NCBI GenBank assembly: GCA_025642065.1
Contig: JAODUP010000588.1
Span: 122,501-186,500 of the forward strand
DNA length: 64,000 nucleotides
Direction: 5' to 3'
Origin: Paralvinella palmiformis
Taxonomy: Eukaryota; Annelida; Polychaeta; Terebellida; Alvinellidae
The notes below the pieces were generated by a model. It ran no database searches. It was not told the DNA's origin and saw nothing but the letters and a program-made list of their open reading frames with translations. Position 1 is the stretch's first letter; each line of letters opens with the position of its first letter. Shown one piece after another: positions 47,316 to 60,494 of the stretch. Position numbers and translations under genes: made by a program.

Positions 47316-50264
47316 ACTTTTTACCTTTTACCGCCAGATCTCTGTATTTCTGTTGTATATTTTTGAATGTCATGTATTTACTCGGATACGAACATATTGA
47401 TTTTTAATAAGTAGAATATATATATATATATATAATAAAAAAAATTGTTCAGTATTGCAAACATGAACAATCATTGTAAATCGGAGGTAAGCATATACGC
47501 ACGGCTGTCTACTAAATTGGAATTGAATGCTTTCATTCTTTGTTTAGACGAGTATATATGGCGGACGAATAATTACCTAAAGGATCACTTTAGGAAACAA
47601 ATGGTTGAATAAGACTCGAATCCTGAACTGGAATCTTGTAGGGAAGTGCTAAAACCTACTTTGGTATTGGAGCATCCGACTAAATTAGAAGTAAATATAT
47701 TGAACTCAACTATAAGAACAAGCGCCTGAGTCTTTTAAGCATACGCATGGTTAAAAGGGGATAGCATAGCTACGACAGTTTAAGATTGATTAGTAAATAC
47801 AATAGGTTAACCTATAAACAATGTACATATATAATATTGCCATTACCTACTGCTAAATGAGGTTAGTAAAAGGACTAAAATAATTCAGATATATTGCCAC
47901 CCTACAGCCCGCTCGGATATAAAGTAATCACAGTCCCAACTGATCATTATCAACTAATTTCAGTGGTGAGTCGTATTTCATGATTTTCCCCATTTTGGTT
48001 TCTTCGTATCAATTAATTAAATCAAAGTTAATAAAAGCTTTTAAATTCAAACTGTTTTATGTCAGTACACGTGTAAATATAGCGGATTGTTTAGTTTTGA
48101 CGAAATACATTTAGCGATGAACAGCTGTAAATCATTTAAATTAAAAGCCTTTTTTAGATGTTATACAGGTAAATACAGCGGAGTATTTAGTTTTGAAAAG
48201 ATAGGATGGGAAATGGCTCGGGAAATATATGTAAAACACAAATTTCAGTGGCTTCCCTTAAATGAATTTCTTTGGTTTTGACAATGGATGAATATAATAT
48301 TAATGGAGTATTATAATCTCGAAAAGGCGATTTATACATTTCTGCATTTATACATTTCCTGTAAAGTCTTAGTACACAATTTAAGGGAGAGATTTTTTTA
48401 CGCAGATAAAAATAACAAAACACCAAATTAAACAGACCACATTCCTCAAAGCTCATGAGTTAATTTAGTAAAAGATCCGGGTGGGGTTAAAAATTTAAAC
48501 ATTTCATCCCTGAAATGCACTTTAAGCACGAAATCAATTAAATGGATAGAATATTTGCAGTTTGTCATTGATAATTTGTAAATTTAAAAAGTAAATAGCG
48601 TAGTTAAACGTTGTCATATTCCATATTTTTATATAATGATAACAGTTATTATTCAAATTTCACAAATCGAATTTGGTTATAATTCCACTTTCTTTTTCAA
48701 ATTCACTCCATAATTCGTATCGTATTGTATAGTTCCGTTTAAATTTCAGTTGATGTCAGTAACTCATTCCAATCAACTTTAGATCTGAATGACCTGTGTG
48801 CCTGTGCTAGCTCAATATAACAATAATTGACAATCTCTAAGAAGTGTCTGCTGTTGACAAACAACATTTTCTGATGCTACCACACAATTAGTTGATCTCG
48901 ACAAAGGATAAACGCTGCCTTATTACTTCAAGTGGTCTTTACTTCAGAAACTTTGGATAGATCAATCCCAGTAAAGAGAGCAACGAATTTTAATGCAAGA
49001 AAGTCAACAGTCTCTGTATGGATCAGCTAGAGATCTTTTCACCCAGTACACCTCGCTCCTGGAGAGGCCAAGTAATTACGACAAGATCACGCCGGTGCTT
49101 GAGTACATAGAGAGGCATTTAACCAATTTGGATAAATTTGCTCCTGGTCTAAGCTCAGCTATCGATTACCCGAAGACTTGCCAGGTTCTACACCTGGTCA
49201 AGAATTTAAAAAATGCACCAGGGACCCACGCCCCCAGGTTGGGGAGGTTGAAGATCGCTCCTTCTCTGGAATAGTGGACCTCGAATATGTGACTCACGCT
49301 GACTGTCACCTCATAAATGTCAGATGCGTTGTCACAATGGCCGACTTTGATGAATGGAATGAAGAGTCAAGGTCAAGGTCACTGCATGACTTCCCCTGAC
49401 TCTGTTTGTCAAAGGCCAATCAAAACAGTTAAAATAATGAAGTAGTTTTCCCGCAATGATCTGCTTGACATTATCATTGGCCTAACGGTAAAGGTCAACA
49501 AAATAACCTTCCAAGAGACAATGAGAAAAGGAGCAGATGAGTCAGTGACAAATAGGGTGAGTAAGCGCGAGAATGAGGGAGCGAGCCATTGAGTGAGCCA
49601 ATGCTTGGGCCCCTGGGAGAGTGAACTCCTGAGTAAGTAAGTTTATGATTGAACTTTTGAATGAGTAGACTCTTGAATTAGGGATTGAGTTCTTCATTTA
49701 GCTCTTGAGTTAACTCTTGAATGAGCTCCATATTAGGTTATGTTGAGAGAGAGCTCTTGAGTGGGTGACCTCTTGAGTGAGCTCTTAAGGGAGTAAGACC
49801 CCAGTGAGTGAATAAGAACCTCTTAAGTGAGAAACAAATAGAATGAGTATTTGATAGAACGATCTAGTGAGCGAGTGAGAAAGTGAATGTTTGAGCGAGT
49901 AAGCACGTAAGCGAAAGAATAATCAGGCAGTTGAGCAAATTACGGAGTTGTTCTGCGAACAATCGAGTAAGCATCTGGTTGGGTGAGTGAGTGTGAGTGA
50001 CTGATTGTCTACTTGAGATGATCGTTGATCTGCAGGAAAATGTTAACAGCAAATTCTTCTATGTGACGATCAGTAAATGAGGAGAAGGGTGAGTGAACAG
50101 ACGGAGAAGAGAGTGAGTGAATGCGCGGGTGATTGAATCAGTGAGTGAGTGAATCAGTCAGTTAGTCAGTCAGTCAGGTAATCAGTCAGTCAGTCAGTCC
50201 TCCAGTCAGTCAGTCAGTCAGTCAGTCAGTCAGTCAGTCAGTCAATGGGTAAGTCGATGAATCA
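47041..50264 (+). repeat. macrosatellite unit 5
   Basis: Module G replaces A. B is at 47320-47730, module 6 at 48058-48300, module 7 at 48600-48850, D at 48840-49150, E at 49150-49520, and the tetranucleotide block at 49530-50260 is interrupted at 50015-50100 by a second E-end segment (GATCTGCAGGAAAATGTTAA). Segment 48058-48420 is about 99% identical to unit 7. Confidence 0.87.
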
Positions 50265-53200
50265 GTACTTATAAAACGTAATTGTTCAAAAGATTTAGTT
50301 TCACCTTTTACCAATGAGGGGTACTATTTTTTTAATCCCGAACTCAAATTAACGGGCTGCAACAGCAAGAGTAACCGTTGTAACTATATTAACAACACCA
50401 GTGACAAATAATAGACCAGTCCATTTGCTCTTCACGAACCAGTAGCTTATCTGCATATCTTCCAACTTGCATAATCTTGTGATGCTTCTCAGGTAGTCTA
50501 TTGTTGTGTAAACATACCGCCAATTATGTTCTAATTAAGCACAGCAGGTGCCGGAAGGAGCCATTTATCTAAAACCCGAGCGCTGGCTGTCACCATTATC
50601 CTCCATGGAGTGGCCTAGTCACCGCCGCTGAAGACGTGACAACTCCATTTGTGAGTCCGTCTACTCGCTCCAGCCCTCTTACTCCGACGAGTTGTGAGGC
50701 CATTAAGTGCAGCCTGTAATTGCTGTAACTAGGTAATTGACCGTTAAACTGCTACAAGGTGCGCTAAATCGGTTCGTTATAAACGGATTACTTCCATCGA
50801 ATATAAATATTTTATTGGTAGCAAATATTCGTTGATGACTTGTTTTACTTACACCATCACTAGCAACCGTCAGATCTCTCCATTTTTCTTATATATTTTT
50901 GAACCTCCTGCACTTACTCAGATACTAACATATTGTTTATTACTAAATAAAAACAGAATAATCCTTCATTCAGTGTTGCAATCATTATTAATCCTGTTTA
51001 ATCGGGGATACACACAGCTATTAAATAACTAGGAAATGAATGCTTTGATTCTTTGTTTAGATGAGTATATATGGCTGATGATTAATTCACTAAAGGACCA
51101 TCTTTAAAAACACAGACTTGATTGGGACTCAATCCTGAACTGGAGTATTGTAGATGAAGTGCTAAAATTGCTTTATTATTGGAGTGTCCGAATAAATCAG
51201 AAGTAAACATATTTCACACTTAAAATGGAACCCGAATAGGAAAAGGACTACCGGAGTCAGTAAACATTATGTTTGCTCTAATAAGGATAGACTAGCTAAA
51301 ATAGTTTAAGATTGATTACTAAATAGAATAGGATAACCTATACACAATGAAGATATATAATACTGTAGTTACATACTGCTGGACGCGGGCAGTAAAAAGA
51401 TTAATATAAGTCAGATATCTTGCCGACTACTGTCCGCTCGGATAAATCACAGTCACAGTCGATCTTTATTAACTGAAAGTAATGGTGAGCTAGATTACCT
51501 GATGAAGCGGATGTTCTCCATTTTTATTATTCATACTTATTAAGTAAATAAGAGTTCATGAAATCGATGAATAGCTATAAATCGTCTTAGTTATAATCTT
51601 TTTGGGGTGGTAAACAGGTAAATATAATGGCATATTTAGATTTGAATAAATTTATTTTGCAATAATAATAATAATAATAATAATAAGAGGGGGGAGGAGG
51701 AGGAGGAATGTATACTTAATATAACGCACTTACAAGCAGGAGCCATTCAAAATCGGTGTACAATAATACCCCAAAATAATATGTCTATAAAAAACCAATA
51801 AGAGATTTAAAAGATAATTATTATTTTTCTGTTAAAGCTATCTTAAACAGGTGTGTTTTAAAACGGATTGAAACCTTTCAGGACACGACGCATTTCTAAT
51901 ATCTGCCGGCAACCTATTCAACAAAGTGGGGGGCTGCAACACTAAACGCACAATCACCGTATGACTTGAACCGAGATACAGTAACCTGCAATAGTATCTT
52001 ACCGGATGACTGTCTAATGGTCACCAGTTCAGACAGGTATTCTGGCGCCATATCATCGATAGATTTATAAGTTATTAATAAAATCTTGAAATAGATAGGC
52101 TGTCTAACAAGTAGTCAATGTAATTTGTGAAGAATTGGAGTGATATGATCATAATTTCAAGTATTTTATCAGTGAACAGCTGTAAGTCATTTAAATTAAA
52201 AGCCTTTCAGACGCTACACGGATAAATATAGGGGAGTATTTAGTTTTGTAATGGCTCGGGAAATATATTAAAAACACATATTTCGGTGGGTTTCGATTAA
52301 TCAATTTCGCTAGGTTTGACAATGGATGAAGAACAATCTATGCTATAATCTAAGAAAGGCGATTTATAAGTTTCCCATAAAGACTTCATACGTAATTGTA
52401 GGTACAGGTGGCTATTTTCACCCCATCATTCGTATCTTTAGTAGACCTGGGGCCGTTCAAGTCGAAGGTCAAACCTATTAGACCTCATTCCATTTAAATG
52501 TCAGCTGATGGCATGAACTCATTCCGGTCAACTTTAGATTTGAATGACATTTGTACACGGCTACATCGACATGTCTAAGAAGTTCTTGTTGTTAATTGGC
52601 AACAATTTCTGATGCAACCACAGAATTATTTGGTCTCGACAAAGGATAAGCGATGTCTGATGTCAATGAGATTAGTTCGATTGTTCTTTACTTCAGAAAC
52701 TTTGGATGAATAAATCCCAGTAACGAGGGCAACGAACCTTGCTGCAAGAATGTCAACAGTCTCGGTATGGATCGGGTAGAGATCTTTTCACTCAGAACAC
52801 CTCACTACTGGAGAAGCTAAGTAATTACGACAAAGATGACGTCGGTGCTTGAGCATCGGGGGGGGGGCATTTAACCCATTTAGTTTAATTAACAAGATAC
52901 ATTTGCTCCTGGTTTAAGCTCAGATATTAATTAACCTATGAAGTGACAGGGTCTCAACCTGGTAGGAAATAAAGAAATGCCCCAGGTACCCCGCCCGCGG
53001 GTTGAAGATCGCGCCTCCTGTGGAATAATGGACCCCGGGGATGTGATTCACGCTGACTGTCACCTCGTAAATGTCAGATGTGTTGTCACAGTGGCTGACT
53101 TTGATGACTGGGAGGAATAGTCTAGGTCAAGGCCACTTCATGACTTCCCCTGACTCTGTTTATGCGAGGACAATCAAAGCAGTTGAAATAATAGAGTAGA

Positions 53201-54239
53201 TTTTCCTCAATTATCTCCTTGACATTATCATTGGTCAATAGGAAAATGTCAACAATATAAACTTCTATGTTACGATGAGTAAATGAGCAGACGAGTGAGT
53301 GAAAAATAGAGGAAGTAAGTGAGAGAATGAGGGAGTGAGCCATTGCGTGAGTTCATGCTTGAGCTCTTGAGAGAGTGAGCTCCTGATTGAGTAAGTTTAC
53401 GATTGAGCTTTTGAGTGAGTAGACTCTTGAGTGAGTGAATGAGTTCTTCAGCGAGCTCTTTAGTGAGCTCTTCGGTTATCTGTTCATTGAGCTCTTCAGT
53501 TACCTGATCAGTGATCTCGATTGTATGCTCCAGTGTGAGAGAGCATTTGAGTGAGTGACCTCTTAAGTAAGTGAGTGGTTGAGTTCTTTAGTGGGATACC
53601 AATAAAGTGAGTGGTTGAGTGAGTGAGCGAGTGAGTGAGCGAGTGAGTGAATGTTTTAGCGAGAGAGTGAGTGAGTGTTTGAGCAAGCGAACGAGTAAGC
53701 AAGTATTTGACCAAGCGAATGACTAAGTAAGTGAATGACTGAGTGACTGAGTGACTGAGCCAGTAAGTTAGTGAGTGAGTGAGTGAGTGAGTTAATGAGT
53801 CAGTGAGTAAGTCAGTCAGTCAATCATTGAGTCAGTCAATCAGTCAGTCAATTAATCACTCAGTCAGTCAGTCATTGAGTCAGTCAGACAGTCAGTCAGT
53901 CAGTCAGTTAGTCAGTCCGTCAGGCAGTTAGTCAGGCAGTCAAGCAGTCAGCCAGTCAGTCAGTCAGTCAGTGAGATAGTCAGTCAATCAGTCAGTCAGT
54001 CAATTTGTATGTCTATTAGCATGTCAGTCAGTAAGGTAACGAGGCAATGAATTAATTAGTGATTCAGTGAGATTGTCAGTGAGTCTTTGAGGCAGTATAT
54101 CGGTGAGTCAAAAAGTCAGTGAGTCAGTGAGTGATTATTTGAAACAGTATGTCAACTAATGAAAGGAATTAGTTATTAACAGGGTGAATCATTTATTTAA
54201 AATGTCTCAGTCAGTCAGTTAGTCAATGAGTGAGGCAGT
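50265..54239 (+). repeat. macrosatellite unit 6
   Basis: A0 and A at 50265-50870, B to about 51300, module 6 split by LINE C (51655-52158), module 7 at 52420-52590, D at 52590-52900, E at 52900-53270 and the tetranucleotide block at 53280-54235. A G9-type run is at 52858-52867. Confidence 0.88.
51655..52158 (-). mobile_element. LINE C: CR1/L2-like 3' end with (ATT)n tail
   Basis: Minus strand from about 52125: ILHKLH, a TGA in place of the usual Trp, LLVRQPIYFKILLITYKSID, MAPEYLSELVTIRQSS, FKSYGDCAFSVAAP, then after a shift LLNRLPADIRNASCPERFQS and VLKHTCLR. This is the standard order HWLPV...FKILLLTYKSL...APEYL...YGDRAFSVAAP...W..LP..IR of the CR1/L2 C-terminus. The 3' UTR ends in TATATTAAGTATA followed by a GGAGG stretch and an (ATT)n tail (51661-51686). 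It is inserted within module 6 of unit 6. Dead, strongly 5'-truncated. Confidence 0.9.
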
Positions 54240-57200
54240 GTGTTATTTCTTATAAAAATTAAACTGTACAAAATAGTTAGTTACTCCTTTTAACAAATGG
54301 TGGGCATCATGGACTATTTTTGAAATCCCGAACTCAAAAGAGCCCGTTTTAACATCAATAGCCGCAAAACTAGTGATACAAATATTACAAACAGCAGTAA
54401 CAAATAATAGACCAGTTCATTTGGTCTTCACGAGCCAGTACCTTATCTACCTGTAGTTTGTAAATGACCTTCCCATATCTTCCCGTTTATATAATCTAGT
54501 TAGGTTTCCCGGGTAGCCTATTGCTGTGTAAACATGGTGCCAATTCCGTTCTAATTAATCACAGCAGTTTATTTGAACTCCGAGCACTGAATGTCACCCT
54601 ACCCTCCATGGAGTGGCTTGTTTTCAGCCACTGACGACGTGACAAATCCATTTGTGAGTCCCTCCACGCACTCCAGCCCTCTTACTCCGACGAGTTGTGA
54701 AGCCATTAAGTACATACAGCCTGTGATTGCTGTAACTAGGTAACTGTCGGGTAACCTGCTACAAGCTGTGCTAAATCGGTTCGTTATAAACGGATTATCT
54801 CCATCGAATATAAATATTTTATTGGTAGCAATTATACGTTGGTGAGCTTTTTTTCTTACACTATCTCTGTCTCTGCGTTTTTTGTTACATATTTTTGAAC
54901 GTCATGTATTTACTCGGATACGAACATATTGATTATTAATAAGTAAAATATACATAATAAATAATTTCATTCTGTATTGCAAACATAAATAATCATTGTA
55001 AATCGGAGGTAAGCATATACACACAGCTATTGACTAAATAGGAAATGAATACGTTCATTCTTTGTTTAGACGAGTATATATGGCGGACGAATAATTACCT
55101 AACGGATCACTTTAGGAAACAAATGGTTGAATAAGACCCGAATCCTGAACTGGAATCTTGTAGAGAAGTGCTAAAACCTACTTTGTTATTGGAGCATCCG
55201 ACTAAATTTGAAGTAAACGTATTTCACCCTTAATATGGAACTCAACTATAAGAACAAGTGCCTGAGTATTTTAAGCATACGCATGGTTAAAAAGGAATAG
55301 CATAGCTACAATAGTTTATGATTGATTACATGAGACACGTGTAAATATAGTGGATTGTTAAGTTTTGAGAATTTAGCGATGAACAGCTGTAAGTCAGTTA
55401 AATTAAAAACATTTTTAGATGTCATACAGGTAAATATAGGGGAGTATTTAGTTTTGATCAGAGAGGATTGGAAATGGCTCCAGAAATATATTAATAACAC
55501 AAATTTCAGTGACTTTCCTTAAATGAATTTCGCTGGTTTTGACAATGGATGAATATATTAATTCAGTACTATAATCTCGAAAAGGCGGTTTATCCTTTTC
55601 TGCATTTGTACATTTCATGCAAGTTTCATGTCAGTACACGTGTAAATATAGCGGATTGTTTACTTTTGACAAAATACATTTAGCGATGAACAGCTGTAAA
55701 TCATTTAAATTAAAAGCCTTTTTAGATGTTATACAGGTAAATACAGCGGAGTATTTGGTTTTGAAAAGATAGGATGGGAAATGGCTCGGGAAATATATGT
55801 AAAACACAAATTTCAGTGGCTTCCCTTAAATGAATTTCTTTGGTTTTGACAATGGATGAATATAATATTAATGGAGTATTATAATCTCGAAAAGGCGATT
55901 TATACATTTCTGCATTTATACATTTCCTGTAAAGTCTTAGTACACAATTTAAGGGAGAGATTTTTTCACGCAGATAAAAATAACAAAAAGTATTCATATA
56001 CGATTTAAGGCACAGGTGAATGTTTTCTTCGGGCAGACAAAAATAACAAAACACCAAAATAAACAGACCACATTGCTGAATATCTATGAAAGATCTGAGT
56101 GAGATGGAAAACTAAAAACATGTTATCGCTCGAAATAAATGAAATACATAGACTAGAAAAAGAAAAGCAGAATAGCAGAATTAAACGTTGTCACGTGCTA
56201 TATTTTTAAATTAATAATAATGGTTATTATTCGAATTTCGCAAATCGAACTTGGTAATAATTCAACCTTCTTTTCCAATTCCGCACCATCCGAGTGAAGG
56301 TCTTTAGTAGTTTTGAATCCTTTCAAAACGAAGCACAAACCTATTACATCTCATTCCATTTACATTTCCGATGATGGCAGTAACTCATTCCAATCAACTT
56401 TAGATCTTAATTACCTTTGTACTGAACAATGTCTAAGAAGTTCTTGCTGTTGACTAGCAACAATGTCTGATGCAACCACAGAATTATTTGGTCTTGGCGA
56501 AGGATAAACGATGCCTGATGTCGATGGGATTACCTCAATTTGTCTTTACTTCAGAAATTTGGGATAGATCAGTCCCAGTAAAGTGACCAACGAACCTTAT
56601 TGCAAGAATGTCAACTGTCTCGGTATGGATCTGGTACAGATCTTTTCATCCAGATAACCTCAATCCTGGAGAGCCAAGTAATGACGACAAAGATCACGTC
56701 GGTGCTTAAGTACCCATTGAGGCTATTTACCGATTTGGATTAATTAACAAGATATACTTGCTCCTGGTTTAAGCTCAGCTATCAATTAACCGATGAAGCG
56801 ACAGGTTCTCCACCTGGTCGGGAATAAAGAAATGCACCAGGTGCCACCCGGGTAGAAGATCACGCCTCCTGTAGAAAAATGGACCCTGGGGATGTGACTC
56901 ACGCTGACTGTCACATTGTAAGTGTCAGATGCATTGTAACAATCGTCGACTTTGATGAATGGAAGGAAGATTCAAGGTCAAGGCCACTCCATGACTTCCT
57001 CATATGCTGTTTATGTGAGGCCAATCAAACGAGTTGTAATAATCAGTCAGCCAATGAGTCAGTCCGTCAACAAGTCATTATATCAGTCAATATGTCAAGT
57101 GAGTTAGTGAGTAATAGTGTCAGTGTATATCTAAGGCAGTGAGTTAGTGAACGAGTGAGTCAGAGAGTCATTGGGTGATTTATTCAAACAGTATGCCAAC

Positions 57201-57326
57201 TAATGAAATGAATTAGTTATTGATAGAGTGAATCATTCATTGAACATGTCTCAGTCAGTCAGTCAGTCAGTCAGTCAGTCAGTCAGTCAGTCAGTCAGTC
57301 AGTCAGGCAATCAGTCAGCCGATCAG
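54240..57326 (+). repeat. macrosatellite unit 7
   Basis: A0/A at 54240-54880 and B to 55310. Module 6 is present twice (55330-55560 and 55627-55988). Module 7 is at 56190-56440, D at 56430-56750, E at 56750-57030 and a short tetranucleotide block at 57030-57310 contains 13 pure CAGT units. The second module 6 is the near-identical partner of unit 5. Confidence 0.88.
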
Positions 57327-60224
57327 TACTTATTAAAACAGAACTGTACAAGCATTTACTTTTTCCTGCATAGTGGCCTATTTCTGGAATCTCGAACACA
57401 AATGAGAGAGAGCTACATTAACAATTGAGCCAATATTGACAACAGCAGTAACAAATAATAGACTAGTTAATTTGGTCTTCAGTTTCTTAAAGAGCTTCTG
57501 TAGTAATTCTTCTCGGTAATATAAAAATTTCAAGCTGTCTGCGTATCTGTCCCGTTTATATAATCTAGTTAGACTTCTCATGTAGCCTATTGCCGCGTAA
57601 ACACACCGCCAATTCAGTTCTAATTAATCACAGCAGGTGCAGAAAGGAACCATTTATGTGAACTCCGAGCGCTTGTTGTCACCATTACACTGCATGGAGT
57701 GGCCTGTTTTCAGCCACTGACGACGTGAGAAAAATCCATTTGTGAGTCCGTCCACTCGCTCCAGCCTTCTTACTCCGAAGAGTTGTGAAGCCATTAAGTG
57801 CAGCCTGTGATTGCTGTAACTAGGTAATTGTCGGGTAACCTGCTACAAGCTGCGCTAAATCGGTTCGTAATAAACGGATTATCTCCATCGAATATGAATA
57901 TTTTATTGACAGCAATTATATGTTGAACTTTTTTACTTATATCAGCTCTAGCTACCGCCATATATCCGCGTTTTTCTTATATCTTTTTGAACGTCATGTA
58001 TTTACTCGGATACTAACATACTGCTTAATAATAAGTAAAATAAACAGAATAATTCTTCATTCAGTATTGCGATCATTATTAATCATGTTTAATCGGGGGT
58101 ACGCATATACACACAGCTATTGACTAAATAGGAAATGAATGCTTTAATTCTTTGTTTTGATGAGTATATGGCGAATGAGTCATTTCCAAAAGGACCAATT
58201 TAAAAAACACAGACTTTAATCCTGAACTGCAGCCTTATAGGCGAAGTGCTCTAACCATTTTGTTATTGGAGCATCCGACAAAATCCGAAGTAAACATACT
58301 TCAGCTTTAATGTGGAACTCAAATAGAAGGACCAGAGCCTGAGTTGGTTAACAATACTTTTGTTCTAATAAGGATACTATATCTAAATGAGTTTAAGATT
58401 AATTAGTAAATACAATAGGATAGCCTATACACACTATAGATGTATTATAGGGCGATTATCAATTGCTAAATGTGGGCATTAAAAAAACTAATATAAGTCT
58501 GATATCTTGCCGCCTACTGCCCTCTCGAATAAATCGCAGTCACAGTCGTTCATTATTAACTTATTTTAGTGGTGAGCCGGATTACCTGATGAAGCGGATC
58601 GTGTCCATTGTTATTTCTTCATGTCTATTAATTAATTAAATAATAGTTTTAAAAAATGGATCACTAGATGTAAGTCAGTTAAATTAAAAATATAGTGGAG
58701 TATTTTGTCTTGAGAAAAGAATCTTATCAATGAACAGCTCTAAATCATTTAAATTAAAAGTCCCTTTAGATGTTATTCAGGTAAATATGGCGGAGTATTG
58801 GGTTTTGAAAAGAGAGGATGGGGCATGGCTCGGAAATATATCTAAAACACAAATTTCAGTGGCTTTCCTTAAATGGATTTCGCTAGTTTTGACAATGGGT
58901 GAATATAAAATCAATTGAGTTCTATAATCTCGAAAAGGCGTTTTTTTTTACATTTCCTATTAAGTCTTCATACACAATTTAAGGTATAGGTGATTTTATT
59001 TCCACACAGAGAAAAATAGCAAATAAACAGACCGCATTGCTCAAAGCTCATGAATTAATTTAGTAAAAGATCAGAGTGAGATGGAAAATTATATCATTTT
59101 TTATCCCTGAAATGCAATTTAAGCCCGAAATAAATTATATAGATCGAATAAATCTAAGTAAAGTAGAATTTGTTCAATATGTCAATGATAATTTGTAATT
59201 TAATGAGGTAAATAGCATAGTTAAACGTTGTCAGGTGCTATATTTAAAAAATATTAATAATGGCTATTAATCGAATTTCGCAAATGGAAGTTGGTAATAA
59301 CTCCACTTTCTTTTCCAATTCCACGCCCTCATTCGTGTCTTTTGTAGTTTTGGAGCCTTTCACAACGGAACTCAACCCTATTAGATCTGATTGCATTTAA
59401 ATTTTCCGCTGATGGCAGTAGCTCATTCCAGTCAACTTTAAATCTGAATGACCTTTGTACCTGCATTACATCGACATAACAATACTGAACAATGTCTAAG
59501 TTCTTGCTGTTGACTAACAACAATTTCTGATGCAACCACATAATTATTTGATCTTGACTCCGTATAAACGATGCCTGTTGTCAGTGAGATTACCTCAATT
59601 GGTCTTTCCTTCAGAAATTTCGGATAAATCAATCCCATTAAAGAGAGCAATGAAACTTACTGCAAGAATGTCAACAGTCCCGGCGTGGATTGAGTAGCGA
59701 TCTTTTCACCCAGAAGACCTCACTCCTGGAGAGGCCAGGTAATTTCGACAGAGTTCACGTCGGTGCTTGAGTACCTAGAGAGGCCATTTAACCCATTTGG
59801 ATTAATTAGCAAGATAAATTTGCTCCTGGTTTAAGCTCAGCTATCAATTACCTGATGACGTGACAGGTTCTCCACCTGGTCGGGAATAAAGAAATGCACC
59901 AGGTGCCACCCGGGTAGAAGATCACGCCTCCTGTAGAATAATGGACCCCGGGGATGTGACTCACGCTGACTGTCACCTCGTAAATGTCAGATGCGTTGTC
60001 ACAATGGCCGAATTTGACGAATGAAAGGAAGCATCTAGGTCAAGGCTGCTCTATAACTTCCGCTGACGCTATTTGTAGGCAGCCAATCAAAGTAGCTGGA
60101 ATAATGGAGTAGTTTTCCTGCAATGGTCTGCTTGACATTATCATTGGTTTGCAGGAAAATGCCAATAGCAAATATTTCCATATACCGATGAGTAAATGAG
60201 GAGATGAGTGAGTGAACAGATAGA

Positions 60225-60371
60225 TGAGTGAGTGAGTGAGTGAGTGAGTGAGTGAGTGAGTGAGTGAGTGAGTGAGTGAGGGAGTGAGTGAGTGAGTGAG
60301 TGAGTGAGTGAGTGAGTGAGTGAGTGAGTGAGTGAGTGAGTGAGTGAGTGAGTGAGTGAGTGAGTGAGTGA
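60225..60371. repeat. pure (GAGT)n tract
   Basis: About 36 GAGT units with only one interruption (GGGAGT near 60280), the longest and purest GAGT tract in the array. Confidence 0.96.
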
Positions 60372-60494
60372 ATCAGTCAGTCAATCAGTCAGTCAATCAG
60401 TCAGTCAATCAGTCAGTCAATCAGTCAGTCAATCAGTCAGTCAATCAGTCAGTCAATCAGTCAGTAAGTCAGTCAGTAAGTCAGTCAGTCAGTG
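60372..60494. repeat. 12-bp repeat TCAGTCAGTCAA and (CAGT)n
   Basis: About eight perfect copies of the 12-mer, then CAGT/AAGT units. The peptide NQSV repeat in this frame is an artefact. Confidence 0.95.

Larger units (their letters stand above)
57327..60494 (+). repeat. macrosatellite unit 8
   Basis: A0/A at 57327-57960, B at 57960-58420, module 6 at 58640-58900, module 7 at 59220-59500, D at 59500-59810, E at 59810-60170 and the tetranucleotide block at 60215-60494. A 78-bp stretch of E (around 59867-59942) is identical to unit 7 (around 56805-56876). Confidence 0.88.

Noticed and set aside
48187..56057. Identical minus-strand frames in units 5 and 7 as a conserved gene
   Set aside because: The protein identity is fully explained by about 99% DNA identity of the exchanged patch. 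Other units do not keep the frame.
57228..57428. QSVSQSVSQ and NQSVNQSV peptide repeats
   Set aside because: Direct translation of CAGT and TCAGTCAGTCAA simple repeats.
31005..60494. CRISPR-like regular repeats
   Set aside because: The GAGT/CAGT tracts are continuous tetranucleotides without unique spacers, and the genome is eukaryotic.
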